DNA of 64,000 nucleotides from Kalmusia sp. IMI 367209 (lineage: Eukaryota > Ascomycota > Dothideomycetes > Pleosporales > Didymosphaeriaceae), in NCBI GenBank assembly GCA_027946365.1, contig JAPEUQ010000020.1, positions 124,001 through 188,000 of the forward strand. The letters run 5' to 3'. The notes below the pieces were generated by a model. It had not been told where the DNA came from and did not search any database. It was given only the letters and a program-made list of their open reading frames with translations. Below are positions 35,295 to 49,570 of the stretch, in pieces. Each line of letters starts with the position of its first letter. Position 1 is the first letter of the stretch. The position numbers and the translations under genes are program-made.

Positions 35295-38239
35295 TACTCC
35301 CCTTTTATAATAATTATTTTAATACTATTTAATTTCTATTATACTATTAGTTTTTCTACTAGGCGTCTATAAAGATATATTACTATCATCTTTCTAATTT
35401 ATCTTATAAGCCTTCCTAATTATATCTAAAGTCTCTAAACCTTTAGTTATATTTTATTAAAAATATATATCTTATATTATTTTCTAAAATCTTAAAATAA
35501 TTTATAGATATACTTATTATAGAGAAAAGAATTTATAATACTTTATTAATATTATATCTAGTTATTATACTAGTTATCTAACTATTTATTTTAAGTATAG
35601 TCTTTAGGTACTAGAGAAAGAATAAAAAGGGTCTAAGTAGAATATTATTATAAAAAGACTAAACTTCTTATTATTAAAGAGTATTAATTATTATTACTAT
35701 AAAGATTATTTATCTTTATTATAAATTATTTACTACTAAAGAGGCTAAGTAAATATTAATCTTTTATAATCTTTATATAGCATCTTCTATAGATTATTTA
35801 AAATAAGAGAAAGTCTTAAAAATATAGCTACTATTACTATTTCTAAACCACTACTACTTAAATTATTAACTAATTTAGGTTAATTATAGACTAACTTCTT
35901 TTCTTAATCCTTCTTCTATTTTAACTTTTTTATCTTTTTTAACTTTAGTTTAGCTCCTTCTTTTAGATTCGTTCCGTGGATTCTATTTATAGTAGTCTAA
36001 TACTAGTTTCTTATAGTTTATAAAATTTTATAATAGTTTCTAGATATTTTAGTCTTCTAGTTATTCTTTCTACTTAACTAAATATTTCTACTAACTTTTA
36101 AATTTCTATAGATTTTTAATTATCTTAATCTTATATTCTTTATCTTTAAGTTCTAATATAGTTTTTAGCTTAACGTTAACTAATACTAGTTTTAGTAAAG
36201 ATTTATAAAATACTAGATATATATAAGTTTCTAGCTTAAGTTTAAAATTTACTAGTTCTACTTCTTTAATAATTTTAAATAGTCTTATTTATAGGCTATT
36301 GCTTATTATTAAATCTTTTAGTCTTTAAATTTTTTATAATAGAAAGACTTTATCCCCTCTTAAGAATTAATCTTTTAATTCTTTTTTATTTACCTATTTA
36401 GATGTTGTAAGGTTCCTCTTTTAATATTTTCTTATAGCTATTAATGTAACTTATTTATAAGTTAAACTTTTTTTTCTATTAAGGTAGCTATACTAATTAT
36501 ATCTCTTAAATTTTAATAAGCTATTAGCTTATATTTATAATTTATATAATATAGTAATTACTTAATTATATTTAACTATAAGCTATTATATATTAGTTAT
36601 ACCATAGATAATAACTCTATCTAGTTATCTTATAGTTTATTTATATATATTTATAAATATTACTCTAAGGTTTAGTTAACTCTTTTCATTTATCTATCTA
36701 TTTATAAATAAAAACTTATTAAGAGTTTTCTTTTAATATCTAGTTTTGCTAATAACGTTTTCTAAAACTTAAATATAAAGAGTTTATCCCTATCTATAAA
36801 AATTTACTCTAGTCTCCTATAATTTATAATAAGGGTTTATTCTACTTTATAAATTATTTCTAGGGCTATAATTACTTTATTATTAGAATAAAGTATACGG
36901 CTTTAATTAATTATTTTATAATTATTAATATTAAATTATATACTCTATTTAATCTAGATTTTATTAATACTAGGAGCTTTACTATAAAGTCTATTATTAT
37001 ATAAGTCTATAGTCTCTAAGTTAGTTATAAGAATTATAATAATCTATAAGACTTATATCTCTTAGGCTTATTTTTAAGTAGGCTAAATAGTTATCTATAA
37101 CTTCTATTATTTATATCCTTAGATTTTAGATATTATATTTATAACTAAGTTACTAAGTTATTTCATCTATTCCTATATATTTCTATTTTTAAGATTTATG
37201 AAGTTATTATATTATCTTAGTTATATAGTGGTTATCCACTACTATTCTTTTTAAGTTATCTCTTCTAGCTTTTCTAAGATATTTTATTAGTTTATATTAT
37301 TTTTATTACTCTTTTAGTAATCTTGCGTAGTCTTAATAGTTTTTAATTTCTAGTCTTTAGTAGATAATACTAGTAAACTTAATATACTCTATAGCCTAAT
37401 TATATCTAAGTATACTATCTTTATTATATATTAATACTATATTATATATAATTAAATTATTATTTCCTATTAAGTTATTTCTCTAACTAAGTATATCTAT
37501 TACGTCGTTTAGTATTTTAGCTCTATAATAGATTTTAAAATTAAAGTTAACTAATATTTCTAATTACCTAATTTATTATTAATTTAATTTTCTTAATTAT
37601 AGTAAAGCTAATTAGGTTTTTATAATTTAAAAAGACTTCTATCTATTCTAGTATTTTTAGTAACTATACTTTTTATTATTTAAAGACTTCTACTACTACT
37701 AGTAGTTTCTTATTATAAATATTATAATTTAGTTTTACTCCTAAGAACTTTTTTATATAGTAGAATACTAGTCTCTATTTTTTATCTTTATATTTTATAA
37801 TAGTATAGTAGTTAGTATATAGTCTAATATATTAATTTCTACTTATTTTTTTTTATTAAGTTATTTATTTATAGTATTAATACTTCTAGGAATAGCTATT
37901 TTAGTTCTTTAAATACTTTTTCTTATTCCTTATTTTAACTATAGTCTACTTCTTTTTAGTAATCTCTATTAGGGTACTATAGTATTTAAGTATCCTTTAA
38001 TAAACTTCTAATAAAAATTAATAAATTCTAAAAAGAATTATATCTCTTTATATAATCTTTAGTATTAACTATTCTTATACTATCTATACTTTCTTCAGGT
38101 CTATAGCCACTCCTTAGTCTAAAATAATGAAACCTAAATTTTAATTTTCTTAACATAGAACTTATACTTATCTAGATAGAATAGTAGGTCATATTATTTT
38201 ATTTTATCTAATACTTTCTTAATATATTTAATATATTCC

Positions 38240-38620
38240 TCTAGTATATCTTAGAAGTAGATTAATATATTATCTAGGTATATTATATAGAATATATTTA
38301 AGTATTTATATAAGATTTTATTTACTAGAACTTAAAAGGTTGCTAATATATTTATTAATCTAAAGGATATAATTATATATTTATATAATTTATATCTAGT
38401 CTTAAAGATTATTTTTTATTTATAACCTTCTTTAATTTTTATTTAATAGTAATTATTTTATATATTAAATTTTATAAATTATTTTACTCTTTAGAGTTAT
38501 TCTATAAGCTTCTATATTAAAAATAGTAAATATCTATTCTTTTTATAATATTATTTAGCTATCTATAATCTATATAGAGTTATAACTATTTATTTTTCTT
38601 TAGAATAAATAATATTAATA
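38240..38620 (-). pseudogene. reverse transcriptase of the second gypsy element
   Basis: The minus strand reads KTRYKLYKYIVMPFGLINAL, then ATFQ and IIYLDNILIYF. These correspond to the KTAFRTRYG..PFGL.NAPATFQ and YLDDILIYS blocks of Ty3/gypsy reverse transcriptases. Confidence 0.85.
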
Positions 38621-41528
38621 ATACTATTAAACTCTTACTAACTCTTATAAATCCCTTTTAATATTCTTCTTAATATACTTTTTAGTTCTTATTACTAATT
38701 ATAGAATAAGGGGTATATTAATCTTAGATATAATTTTATATCTTCTTTTAAAATAATTTTATAATCCTAGTTCTAGTATTCTAATAAATCTATTTTATTA
38801 TATTCTTTAAATAGCTTTTTATATTTCTTATATTCTTTAGGAATTATAAATTAAGCTTTTATTATTTTTAATCTCTAGTTTTTATATCTATATAACTTCT
38901 ATCTACTAAATCTCTTTTTTAGATCTTCCTAATTTATTATAGTAATATTCTTTTAATTTTACTACTATAGATATTATTTATAGTTATATAACTCTAGCTT
39001 CTATTAAATATTTAGTTATTTCTACTATTTACTAGTTAATATTTAGATTATACTTAATTAGTTAATCGTATCCTATTATTATATTAAGGAATCTATATCT
39101 ATAATAGATATCTTTCTTCTTTTTATAAAGTTTTTAATCTATAGAGTTATTATTCCTATCTCTAGTTATATTTTTTCTAAACTATATCCTATTATTAAAT
39201 TATTAGCTAGGCTAATAGGTATTAAGTACTTTTTTATCTTATATTATAACCCTTATTTCTTTATTACTTAGGGTGAGATAATTATAATTTATACTCTACT
39301 ATTTAATAGTATCTATATTTTTCTTTCTTATATATATACTATTATAGATAGTTATATTTATTATATTTATAATTAAGTCTTTTTATAATACTTTTACTAG
39401 TAAGACTCTTTAGCTAGTAGTATCTTAGTTTTTATTTTCCTATTCCTTTTTATAAAAGTATTCATTTCCTTCTTTACTAAATAGGTATATACTGTAATTA
39501 TCTTAATAATAGAATATCTATATAATTTATATATATACTCTTATTTTAAGATCTCTAGTATATATATTTCTTTTACTTATTAGAGTTCTTCTTTATATAT
39601 AACTCATCCTTCTAAATTTTTTTAGATTAAGTCTAGAGGTTTTACTTCTAGTTCTAATTTAGTTAATTTAGTTCCTTCTAATAATTTTTATATAGTTCTA
39701 ATTTTATTTTATATAATAATATATTATATCTATATAATATATTAAATTTATAGACTAGTTATATATTTATAATTAGTCTATTTATATTATTAATAACTAT
39801 TCTTTATATATTTCTTTTCGTTGAGGTATTGATGCTCTGGTGACCCTTTATAGGCTACTTCTTCCTTTTCTAAGGTATAGAATATATAGTATATTACTTA
39901 ATATTTATTTTATAATAGCTATTTATATTTATTATTAGGATGTCTTAACCTATATCCTTAGATTTAATATAAAATCATATTTATAGCTACTAATGTAATA
40001 AGTAACTAGCCTATAAGATATTTATTATCCTTATATATTTTATATTACTTATTATAGTATTTATTCTATTATAAAATTATATACTTCTAGTACTATTTAT
40101 TATAATTATATATATAGTATAACTTAATATTATATTTATTATTTATAGGAAGACGTATAAATGATGTCTAGGTTATATTTCTATCTCTTAATATTCTTTC
40201 TTATAATACTAGTATCTATTTTTCTTTTATACTAGGTCTATAATAGATTTATATAGTTAGTATATATTTAGATTTAAAGGTTAAGTTATACTTTATTATA
40301 GATCCCTATTATTATAGGGCTATTTATAGAGTTCTTTCTAATATTATTCTATTAATAATAGCTTTACTTCTATATCTATTACCCCTATACTTTTAACTTC
40401 TATATATCTAATATAGTTATATTATAAGTCTATTTAAAATTTATACTTTAGTAAGGTAGTACTATTATTCCTTAGTTATTAAAGTGGTTTAGAGTATTAT
40501 AATATATATTACTCTAATCTTTATTTTCTTATTTTTCTTTAAATAGTCTTTTTTAAAATAGCCTATTTTACTATAGAATAGATAGGCCTATTTTTAAAGT
40601 ATTATTACTTTTCTTCTTTATTTATTTCTTAGTATCCTTACTTAGGTTTTATTATTCTTTCTTTCTATACTTTATTAATTATTATTACGTCACTATCTTA
40701 GTTATACTTAATCTTAATTATTTTCTAGTATTTAGAGTTTATTAATTTAGACTAAGGGTTTTCCTTTCTTCTCTTATTATCGTTCATAGAGGTGATTGTT
40801 AATTCTAATAGATAGTTTAATTATCTTATCTAAAGTTTTTACTTTCTTATAATAAATTAACTTATTTTTAATAGTCTCTTTTAGTTTATTATAGTAGACT
40901 ACTCTAAGTAGCGTATTATCCTAATTATTCCTAGTAGCTAAGTATCTAAAGTCTATAACGTATACTCTAGTTAACTATCTTTAATAAAATAATTAGATTT
41001 TATATTCTATCTAGTATTTTACGTCTACTTCTCTAAATATAATTAATATTTTTTTAAAGTATCTTTAGCTTTAGAATATTTTTTTTATATTATTTATATA
41101 TTTTTTTATTTTAACTTTATTATTTAGATAGTCCTTTATAAGGGTTAAAGCTAGTTTACTAACTTTCCTATTATATAAAGTCCTACTATAAGGATTTTTA
41201 CTTAGTTAATTCTAAAACTATTAGTATAGAATCTAAAATATAGCTCTATATTAATATAAAAGGTTTTAATTTTCTTTATATTTCTATTAAACTTTTCTAG
41301 AAAGGGAACTTTAATAAATATTTTTAGTAACTTCTATAGGATTACTACTATTATCTACTCTATATAAGCTATAAATATTTAAATTTATTTTATCTATACT
41401 TTTAGTAGTACTATTAGATTAGTAGTTAATATTATAATATTACTACTAGTTACTATATATAAACTACTTAATAGTATATTAATTACTATTATTTTAATAT
41501 ATAACTAGGATCTATTAGATAGTTAAAG

Positions 41529-42010
41529 TATTATATATAGGGTTATTTATTTTAAGTAGGCTAAGTAAGATAGGCTTTAGGAGGTCTAGTACTAGTTAAT
41601 TAGGTAATAGATAAAACTTATACTACTTTAATAAAGTATATTAAAGCTAATATTATCTTATATTAGTCTAGATAAAAGATAAGTTAATAATTTAAGTTAA
41701 CTATAAGGAACCTAATAAAGACTAGAAATCTTCCTTTTATATATCTTTTCTCTAGTCCTAGATATCTTATCTATTTCTCTAATATTTTTAATCTTAGTAG
41801 GATATTACTCTTAGTATAGGATATTATTTTTATCTTAGTATCTTTTCTATTTTAGCTCTTCTTAATGGGATATTATTATATAACTACTAAGTTACTAACT
41901 CTACTAGTTTATTTAAGAATCTTATTATATCTACTATATCTACTATAGGTTCGCCTATAATTACTTATTATATATAATTCTTTAATTTATTAATAGATAC
42001 TATTAATACT
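41529..42010 (-). repeat. 5' LTR of the second gypsy element
   Basis: It is the partner of 34811-35294 and directly abuts copia leader sequence at 42011. Confidence 0.8.
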
Positions 42011-42159
42011 AGATTAAATAACTAGACTAGTATATTAGTCTACTATATAGGGAATTTCTAATTACTAGGGTACTAGGATACTAGAGTATTAATTACCCAC
42101 CTAAGTAGTAATCCGCTAGGTAGCTACTTAAGTAAGTCTTAGTAAAAAGGGCTTATAAC
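42011..42159 (-). repeat. copia leader with primer binding site, inverted copy at 50970-51117
   Basis: About 140 bp match the complement of 50970-51117 closely (for example ACCTAAGTAGTAATC and TAGCTACTTAAGTAA). At the LTR side it ends GGGCTTATAAC, which on the minus strand is a decayed GTTATGAGCCC, the half-tRNA(iMet) primer binding site used by copia-type elements. Confidence 0.6.
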
Positions 42160-42380
42160 TATTAAGAAATAAATGAGCTAAAAATCACTATAATTTAATA
42201 AATAAATTAATTAAATTACTATATAAAAAAGATTATCTACTTAACTAGTATATATATAAGAGTTTAGAAAGAAATATTTTAAGCTTTATATAATATTTTA
42301 GAAGCTTAGGGGTTATAAGTTTTATAATCTAAAAATAACGCTTAGTCTATAATATTTAATAGAGTTTCATTTTCTTAATA
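42160..42380 (-). repeat. copia LTR flanked by internal sequence on both sides
   Basis: On the minus strand it is preceded by the purine-rich TCTAGAGGATA (42381 onward) and followed by the primer binding site (42149-42159). An ordinary terminal LTR has only one of these neighbours. Confidence 0.65.
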
Positions 42381-44929
42381 TATCCTCTAGATAAGCTATC
42401 ATTAGTAGCTTATCTATAGATAATTAAGACTCTTTTCTATCTACTATATAAATTATTTATATGAAAATAAGGATTTACTACGCGTACTCATAATAGGTTA
42501 CGTAGGGTAACCTATAAATATTTATTTATTAATAGCTCTCTTATCTATTATTTATTTAACTAGCTATAATATATTATTAATATAACTTATTACTTTACTA
42601 TTATTTATATAAAGGCGGTGACGCGCTATCTTTTAATTTTAAATTTAATTTTACTCTTTAAGTTTTTTTACTAGACATCTTATCTACTATTTATAATTCT
42701 CTACTCTTTTAACTAATTTTTTCTATTTTATTTACTAATTAATAGACTTTTTAGCCTTCTAACTCTACTCCTATTCATCTTTAAAATAGAATGTCTAAAG
42801 CTAAAAAATATATTAATTATTTTAAAAAGACTACTTTATCTTTTAAAAAGACTATTTCTAAGACTTTTTATTACTTAACCTACTATATTTCTTTAGATCT
42901 ATCTACTTAAGAGTCTACTTTAAAGCCTAAGTAATAGATAAATCCTATATATATAATTAGCTATATTCCCTATATTAGAAGCGTATTTTTAAGTAAATTA
43001 GATAGGGTCTACTATAATAATAAGGCTAGTAAATTACGTTATTATAAGTATATATTTAGATATACCTACTTAGCTATAGATTTTAATCTAAGCTATCTAA
43101 GTTTTATTAACTAATAGAATATATAGTCTAATAGATCTTTATACTCTAGCTATATAATTTATATAGACTAAAGTTAAGAAGAACTCTATAAATATTCTAG
43201 TAGTCTACTTTTTAAGGTCCTTAACTAACTATATATAGAAGTTAACCCTTAAACCTCTATATAGTAAACTATATAAGTATTTAATATAACTTAATAGGGT
43301 TATTATTAAAATTCTACTTAGTCTAGTACTTCTATTAAAGCTCTATTAATTAATTCTATTAATAAGTAGGGTACTTAGCTTTAGACTACTTAAGCTAATT
43401 AATCTATTTAATAATAGAATACTTTTCTAGATTTTAAAATATTTTTTATTTATATTCTAACTCCTTTTACTGCTCTAGCTTCTCTAGGTCCTAATCTTTT
43501 AAGACTTAATATATATAGTAATTTAGGCGCTCTAGAGATAGACTAGTAAATAGAAATATATATTTTAGTTTATAGTATAATAGAGTCTTTAGAACCTAAT
43601 TATTATACTATAAGTAAATAATCTATATCTAATATATATAAAAATTTATCTAAATATTATAGACGTGATAGATTTAATTCTTTAATAGATAGTTATTAAG
43701 GTTTATATCTTATTTAGAATTTAAGTTTTATTTAATATTTATATAATACTCTATTTACTAGATCTAGAAATAATTTATAGTAGTATTAATATATTTATAA
43801 ACTACTTAATAAGTTATTAGACTTATTTTTATAGTAAGTTAGTTAGCTATACTACTTATTTTTATTACTTAGAAATCCTATTCTCTAAGCTACTATAGTT
43901 CTAAGGTTATTCTTACGTAGATAATTACTTATTTAAAGCTTTTAATTAAATATTTTTATTCTTTATTTTTATTCCTTTACTTAGTAATTAGTATATTTAT
44001 ATCCTATAGATTTAGTAATTCTATAAAGTATATAAACTACTACTAAGTTAATATTTTATAAGTCTATCTACTAATATATTATTAATTTATAAATATACTA
44101 TTTTAAAAGATCCTTTATATACTTCTAATATAGCTATATATTCTAAATATCTATATAATATAGATAAATGATAATTTATTTATTTTTTTAATAGCTAGTC
44201 TAATTATTTATTAATTATTATAAAAGATTTACTAGAGAGCTTCTAAGTTAAGAATAAACTTTTAAAAGAATTACTTTAGTATTATTACTTCTTTACTTAT
44301 ATACTCTAGTACTAATAACTCTACTTTAATTATTAAAATAGTAACTATACTCTATTAAACTACTTTCTATAAGATTACGTCTCTAAAGAGCATTATAATA
44401 TAACTATAAAAAGATCTCCTTATTTTAGGATTATCTATAAAAGAGGTAGTTCTATAAATTATTAAATTAGGTTTATTAAAACCGTTATATTAAATTGATT
44501 TCTAGCGTATTCTATATAAATAAATAATTATTAAATCTATAGCTATAAAGTACTTTAGTCTAGGATTTATTAGAAAGTAGAAGAGCTTTAAGACTATAAA
44601 TATAATATCTAGACGTAGTATAATTACTATATAAAATACTAATTCTATATATTTTTAATAAACCTTAATTTTTTATTTTAAAGCTTCTTCTATATATATT
44701 ATAAGCTCTTTTAAGAATAGAGATATTATAGAAAAGCTTCTATTATCTTTTAATTTAAACCTTATTATAATCTTATTAATATATATATTATAGACTAGCG
44801 TAATTATTTTAAGTTTATAATCTCTAATTATATATATATCTATAAACTACTCTACTAGCCTATACTCTTATATCTTATATTTTAATATAATCTAAGTCTA
44901 TAACTCTAAAGCTTTCTATTTATTTTATT

Positions 44930-45200
44930 TATAAAAGAGTAGTAGTATATCATCTATATAAAAATAACTAGAATACTATACTTATTATTAAAGAATAAGT
45001 ATAGTTCTTTCCTTAAGATACTAAGCCCTATTACTTTAAGTAAGCTTAAGAACTCCTTATACTATAGGAGTAGTAAATCTTTTAATTTATAAAAAGCTTT
45101 ATTAAGTTTTATATACTTTCTAGCTTTCTTAAATCTATCTAGAAGCTTATAAAGGACTAGATTTTTAGCTATAATATATATATTTAGAAATATATCTACT
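44930..45200 (-). pseudogene. copia reverse transcriptase
   Basis: The minus strand reads YIKLNKAFYKLKDLLLL, YKEFLSLLK and, after a frame change, FYIDDILLLFYK. These match the KLNKALYGL..SP.LW and YVDDILL blocks that define Ty1/copia reverse transcriptases. Confidence 0.8.
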
Positions 45201-48200
45201 ATATTATATTATAAAATCTTAAGATTAAACTCTACTACTATTACTATAGTTATTCAAAGGAATAAGCTACTAGTATAACTATATAGATTAAATTAAGTAA
45301 ATCTTTATTCTAAAGATTTCTCTTTACTATAATTTAAACTTTATATTTAAGAAAATAACTATCTTAATTATTCTTATATATTTATATTTATTTAAGTAGG
45401 AGTAGGCGATTAGTTACTTCTTTATATAGGATCTCTATCTATATATCTATTTTCTAAAGCGTTATAATCTCTTTATAAGTAGCTTATTTAAAGAGCTTTC
45501 TAAATGGATAAATACTAAACTTTTTTTTAAGTAGTTAACTCTAGAGGAAGCTCATCCCTATATAGATAAATAGAAAGTAATATATTATATAATCTATTAA
45601 GTATTACTAATATAACTATAGCGTTAATAGTTATAAATATTTAATATTTATCCTAGACCTCTACTACTCTAGGTAAAAATATACTAATAAAGTCTTATAA
45701 TTAATCTTTCTTCTAAGATAAATTTATAATTAATATTTATATAAATCTTTTTATCTTATCCTTTAGTTAATTATTTAGATCTATCTCCCTCTATCTATAT
45801 TAATAAAGTAGTAGATATTTATTTACTTAATTATATTTAGAAGTATCCCCTATAATTATCTACTTAAATAAGATATAAAAGTCTAGATATATTATTATTT
45901 TTAATATACTAGACAGTTCTCTACTTTAGCTAGACTTATAGAAGCGGCGTTCCTAGGTTAAAAGATAGTAGTAGAGTTTTTAAACTTTAGTAAAATAGAT
46001 ATTATACTTTTAGAATTAAATATTCTAGCTTTACTAGATTAATATATACTCTAGTAGACATCTATCTTTTTATAATCTTCTAATAGATTATATCTTATTA
46101 TATCTAGTTCTAGCGTTTATTTAGGGTTATAAGTTCTAAGAGCTCTTCTCTATCTATATAAGCTCTTAACTATTTACTAGTTATACTTATAGCTCACGTA
46201 GAGTCGGCGCTTAAAGCTTTCTAATTAAGTAGCTAGTTAGCTATAATTTTAGTTAATTTAATTACTTTACCCCTAAGCTATTACTTAGTAGTAGATTTAA
46301 GTTTAGGATTTACTAACTTTAATAGTTTAGATTAAAGTTTAGAAATATTATAAGCTTTTTTAGATTAGTAATTTCTCCTTTATAGAGAATTTTAATAACT
46401 TTTACTACTTTTTTTTTTTAGAAATTTCTTAATTAGCCTTTTCTTTATAGTAAAGTATTTTATTAAAAGTTATATTTTATATTATAATTATTTAATTAAG
46501 TATAGAAATCTATATTCTATAAATATTAAAAGCTTAGTAGTCTACTAAATATTTAATATAAGTTTTAGAATTTACTTTAAATCCTTAATTATTACGCTTA
46601 GCTATGCGCTCCCTATTTAAGGGTAAACTTAATAGCTATAGGCGTAGATTCTACTCTAGTCTAGATATAGATTTATTATAGTTATCCTTATAACTATAGA
46701 CTTATAGTATTAAAAATATTATTAAAACTAGTTATTAAGAACTTTATTAGGTAATTATAAGCTATAGATAGTAGAAGGATTTATTTCTTAAAGTTATATT
46801 ACTACGTCTATAATTTTAGACTAGAGCTTAATAGAGAGATTTATATTAATTTTTATTTTTATAACTTTTATAATAATCTTCTATTTTACTTACTCTAGTA
46901 CTTTATTTAGCTTATATATATATAGTAGTAGCGTAATAATCTTAATTTTTTTAATCTATCTATTCTTTATATCTTAATTATTCTTTTTTAAGGAAGTATT
47001 ATTATATTATTATCTTATTAAATTATTATAATCTTAAGCTTATACTTTATTACTATACGCCATATAAAGCTTTTAATAATTAATATAATTTTTAAAATTA
47101 TCTTTTCTTAGAGATTATTATTATAGATCTTTCTACTAAAATCTTTTTTATAATTAGTATCTATTCTTTACTTAGATATTTTATAGATATATTAAAAAGA
47201 TTCTATAAAATCTAATAGAAGGGTCTAGATAATCTTTTCTTTAATTATTATAAGATTACCTATATAGTATACGTTATTATATAGTATTTATAATATCTAT
47301 AAAGTATTCTATTTATATATATATTATATATATTATATATAAGAGCTTATAGTATCTTTAAACCTAGATATCTTAGTATTAATACTAGAACTTTTACTAT
47401 TAGTTCTAGAATTATTTTACTAAGATAGATACTTTATAGTATTAATTATACTTATAACTAATAAATAGTAGGGAATTAGCTTATATTCTAAAAATATAAG
47501 GTTGTATTTACTAATTAGCTTAGTAAGTATAATACTCCTTTTTAATATTCCTAGATATAGTATATTATTTAGACTAAAGTACTAAATTTTAACCTTCTTT
47601 AAATAAGCTTTTAAGATAATATTAATATAAAAACCTTTAATAACTTTTATATTTATAAGTAATAAATCTTTAGAGCACTTATCTTTCTCTCTATTTAAAA
47701 CGCCTTTAAGTAGACGATCTCCTATATCTAAGATTAAAAATATTTATATTCCTACTTTTATACTTTCTATAGAGCTTATTTTCTTAAAGAATTTTAAAAT
47801 AAGTAGCTCCTAATTATTAATTAAATAAATAGTAGTATTTTTATCTAGAATAATATTTTTAAGAAAGGATATACTTTAAATATTATAGTAGAGTAGACTT
47901 CTAGGCTATATATTTTAAGTTATATAAGTTTTAATGGGTCTATTAGTACTACTACTATACTTCCTAGATATTTAATAGATAAGTTTATCTTACTAGGCTT
48001 TATTTAACCTATCTTTATAATCTTTATATGGAGCTTATTCTATTCTAGCTAAGTTAAATAATCTAGAATTATTTTTTCTCTACTTCTATTATTTTTATAA
48101 GCTAAGCTTCTTTAGGTAAAACGTTAATTACTATAAGTTAAAACTTAAGATAGTTTAGTAAATTCTACTTATACTTCTAGATTCTATAGGGATAGCTCTT

Positions 48201-48480
48201 TTCTTAGTTATTCTTTTAAGACCTAGTTTATTTTAAATCTAAGCTTTAACCTATAAAAGTAAAAATATCTTTATAATCTTCCTACTATTAGAGTATAATA
48301 TATATTTTTATAAAAGTATTAAAAATACTTTCTAACTTAATAGAACTTAAGAACTATATTTTCTAGTATTATATCTTATAGAATTTACTAGTTCATTAAT
48401 TATATCTAGTTAAGAATAAGCTTTAATACTAGTATATCTAGAAAGTTATATACTATAAGCTTTTCTTTAATATTAATAAT

Positions 48481-48669
48481 TGTTGAGGAAATGAGGCTCT
48501 ATTAAGTGCTGTGGACTAGTCATTTTTTGGATAGAAACCCGTGATTAGCTTAAAGATTATATAGAGCTATAGAACTTTATCCTTTATATATTAGTAACCT
48601 TTTCTTATGTAGCAATCTGATCTTCGCTTACTAAATTATAGTAATTTCTAGCTCACTTATTCCTCCATA
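48481..48669 (+). mobile_element. young solo LTR inside the copia element
   Basis: The insertion begins TGTTGAGGAAATGAGG and ends TTATTCCTCCATA. It is flanked by ATAAT on both sides (TAATAAT can be aligned on both sides). It still contains many CA/TG pairs and GC-rich words, unlike everything around it. It aligns along its whole length with the complement of the copia LTRs at 42160 and 49349. Confidence 0.75.
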
Positions 48670-49348
48670 ATAATCTTATAAGTTTTTACTTTATTATAGA
48701 TAAGTTATTAATCTTTATACTAAGTCTTAGAACTTTATTTATTATACTTAGCCTTATCTAGATAAGCTTAATACTATATTTATATAAGGTTTTTAGTATT
48801 AGCTTTAGTTATGTAAGATCTTATTTTAAAATTTAAATAAGATCTTAAAGGATTATCTTCTTTTATTAACTAGTTTAATTATTATAGATACTAGAAGATT
48901 AGGTAATATTATTATATATACCTAGTTTTATATATTTTAAATCTTTAAGAACTATATTAACTATTCTACTATAAGCCTCTATATTCTATAAGCTTAATAT
49001 TATATACTTTAAGCTAGTTTTCTATTACGTTAAAGATCTTATTATTAATATCTATTAAATAATTAGGTTACTTTAGCTAAGTATTATTAATTAACTTAGC
49101 GTCTTTAGTATTAGGGTCGATTTTTTTCCTAGATTCCCTATAGGTGGCATGGAATTAGAGCTATATAAACTAGTATAGTTAGCTCATCTAATTTATAAAC
49201 TAGTATTAGTCTACTAGAATTATTAAATTAGATATAAATATACTTATTTAAATAAATTAAAAATTAAATAGAGTAGCTAAATTAGTAATTCTAACGTTAA
49301 AAGCGTATAGAGAAAACTTTCTATATTCTAAAGCGCTAGGCTTATAAC

Positions 49349-49570
49349 TATAAAGAAATAAATAAGCTAGAAATTACTATAATTTAGTAAGTAAATTAAT
49401 TAAATTACTATATAAAAAAGATTATCTATTTAGCTAGTATATATATAAGAGTTTAGAGAGAAATATTATAAGCTTTATATAATATTTTAGAAGCTTAGGA
49501 GTCATGGGTTTCATGATTTAAAAAATAACGCTCAGTCTATAATACTTAATAGAGCCTCATTTTCTTAATA
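49349..49570 (-). repeat. 5' LTR of the copia element
   Basis: It is the partner of 42160-42380. The inner side carries GGCTTATAAC, the decayed primer binding site on the minus strand. Confidence 0.75.

Larger units (their letters stand above)
34811..42010 (-). mobile_element. second Ty3/gypsy LTR retrotransposon, about 7.2 kb
   Basis: LTRs of about 484 bp (34811-35294) and 482 bp (41529-42010) both start TATTATATATAGGGTTA and end ATTAATACT. Next to the left LTR the minus strand carries a purine tract (AAAAGGGGAGTA), so this is the 3' side. Reverse transcriptase is at about 38240-38620 on the minus strand. No matching target duplication is seen: the left neighbour is a hAT fragment and the right neighbour is copia leader sequence. 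Frames are fully RIP-damaged. Confidence 0.85.
42160..49570 (-). mobile_element. Ty1/copia LTR retrotransposon, about 7.4 kb including a solo LTR
   Basis: LTRs of 221 bp (42160-42380) and 222 bp (49349-49570) read TATTAAGAAATAAATGAGC..CTCATTTTCTTAATA on the plus strand. The minus strand carries copia-type reverse transcriptase at about 44930-45200. A primer-binding-like GTTATAAGCC (complement) lies just inside the 49349 LTR, so that is the 5' LTR. A 189-bp related LTR is inserted at 48481-48669. The frames are RIP-damaged. No matching flanking duplication is found. Confidence 0.8.
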
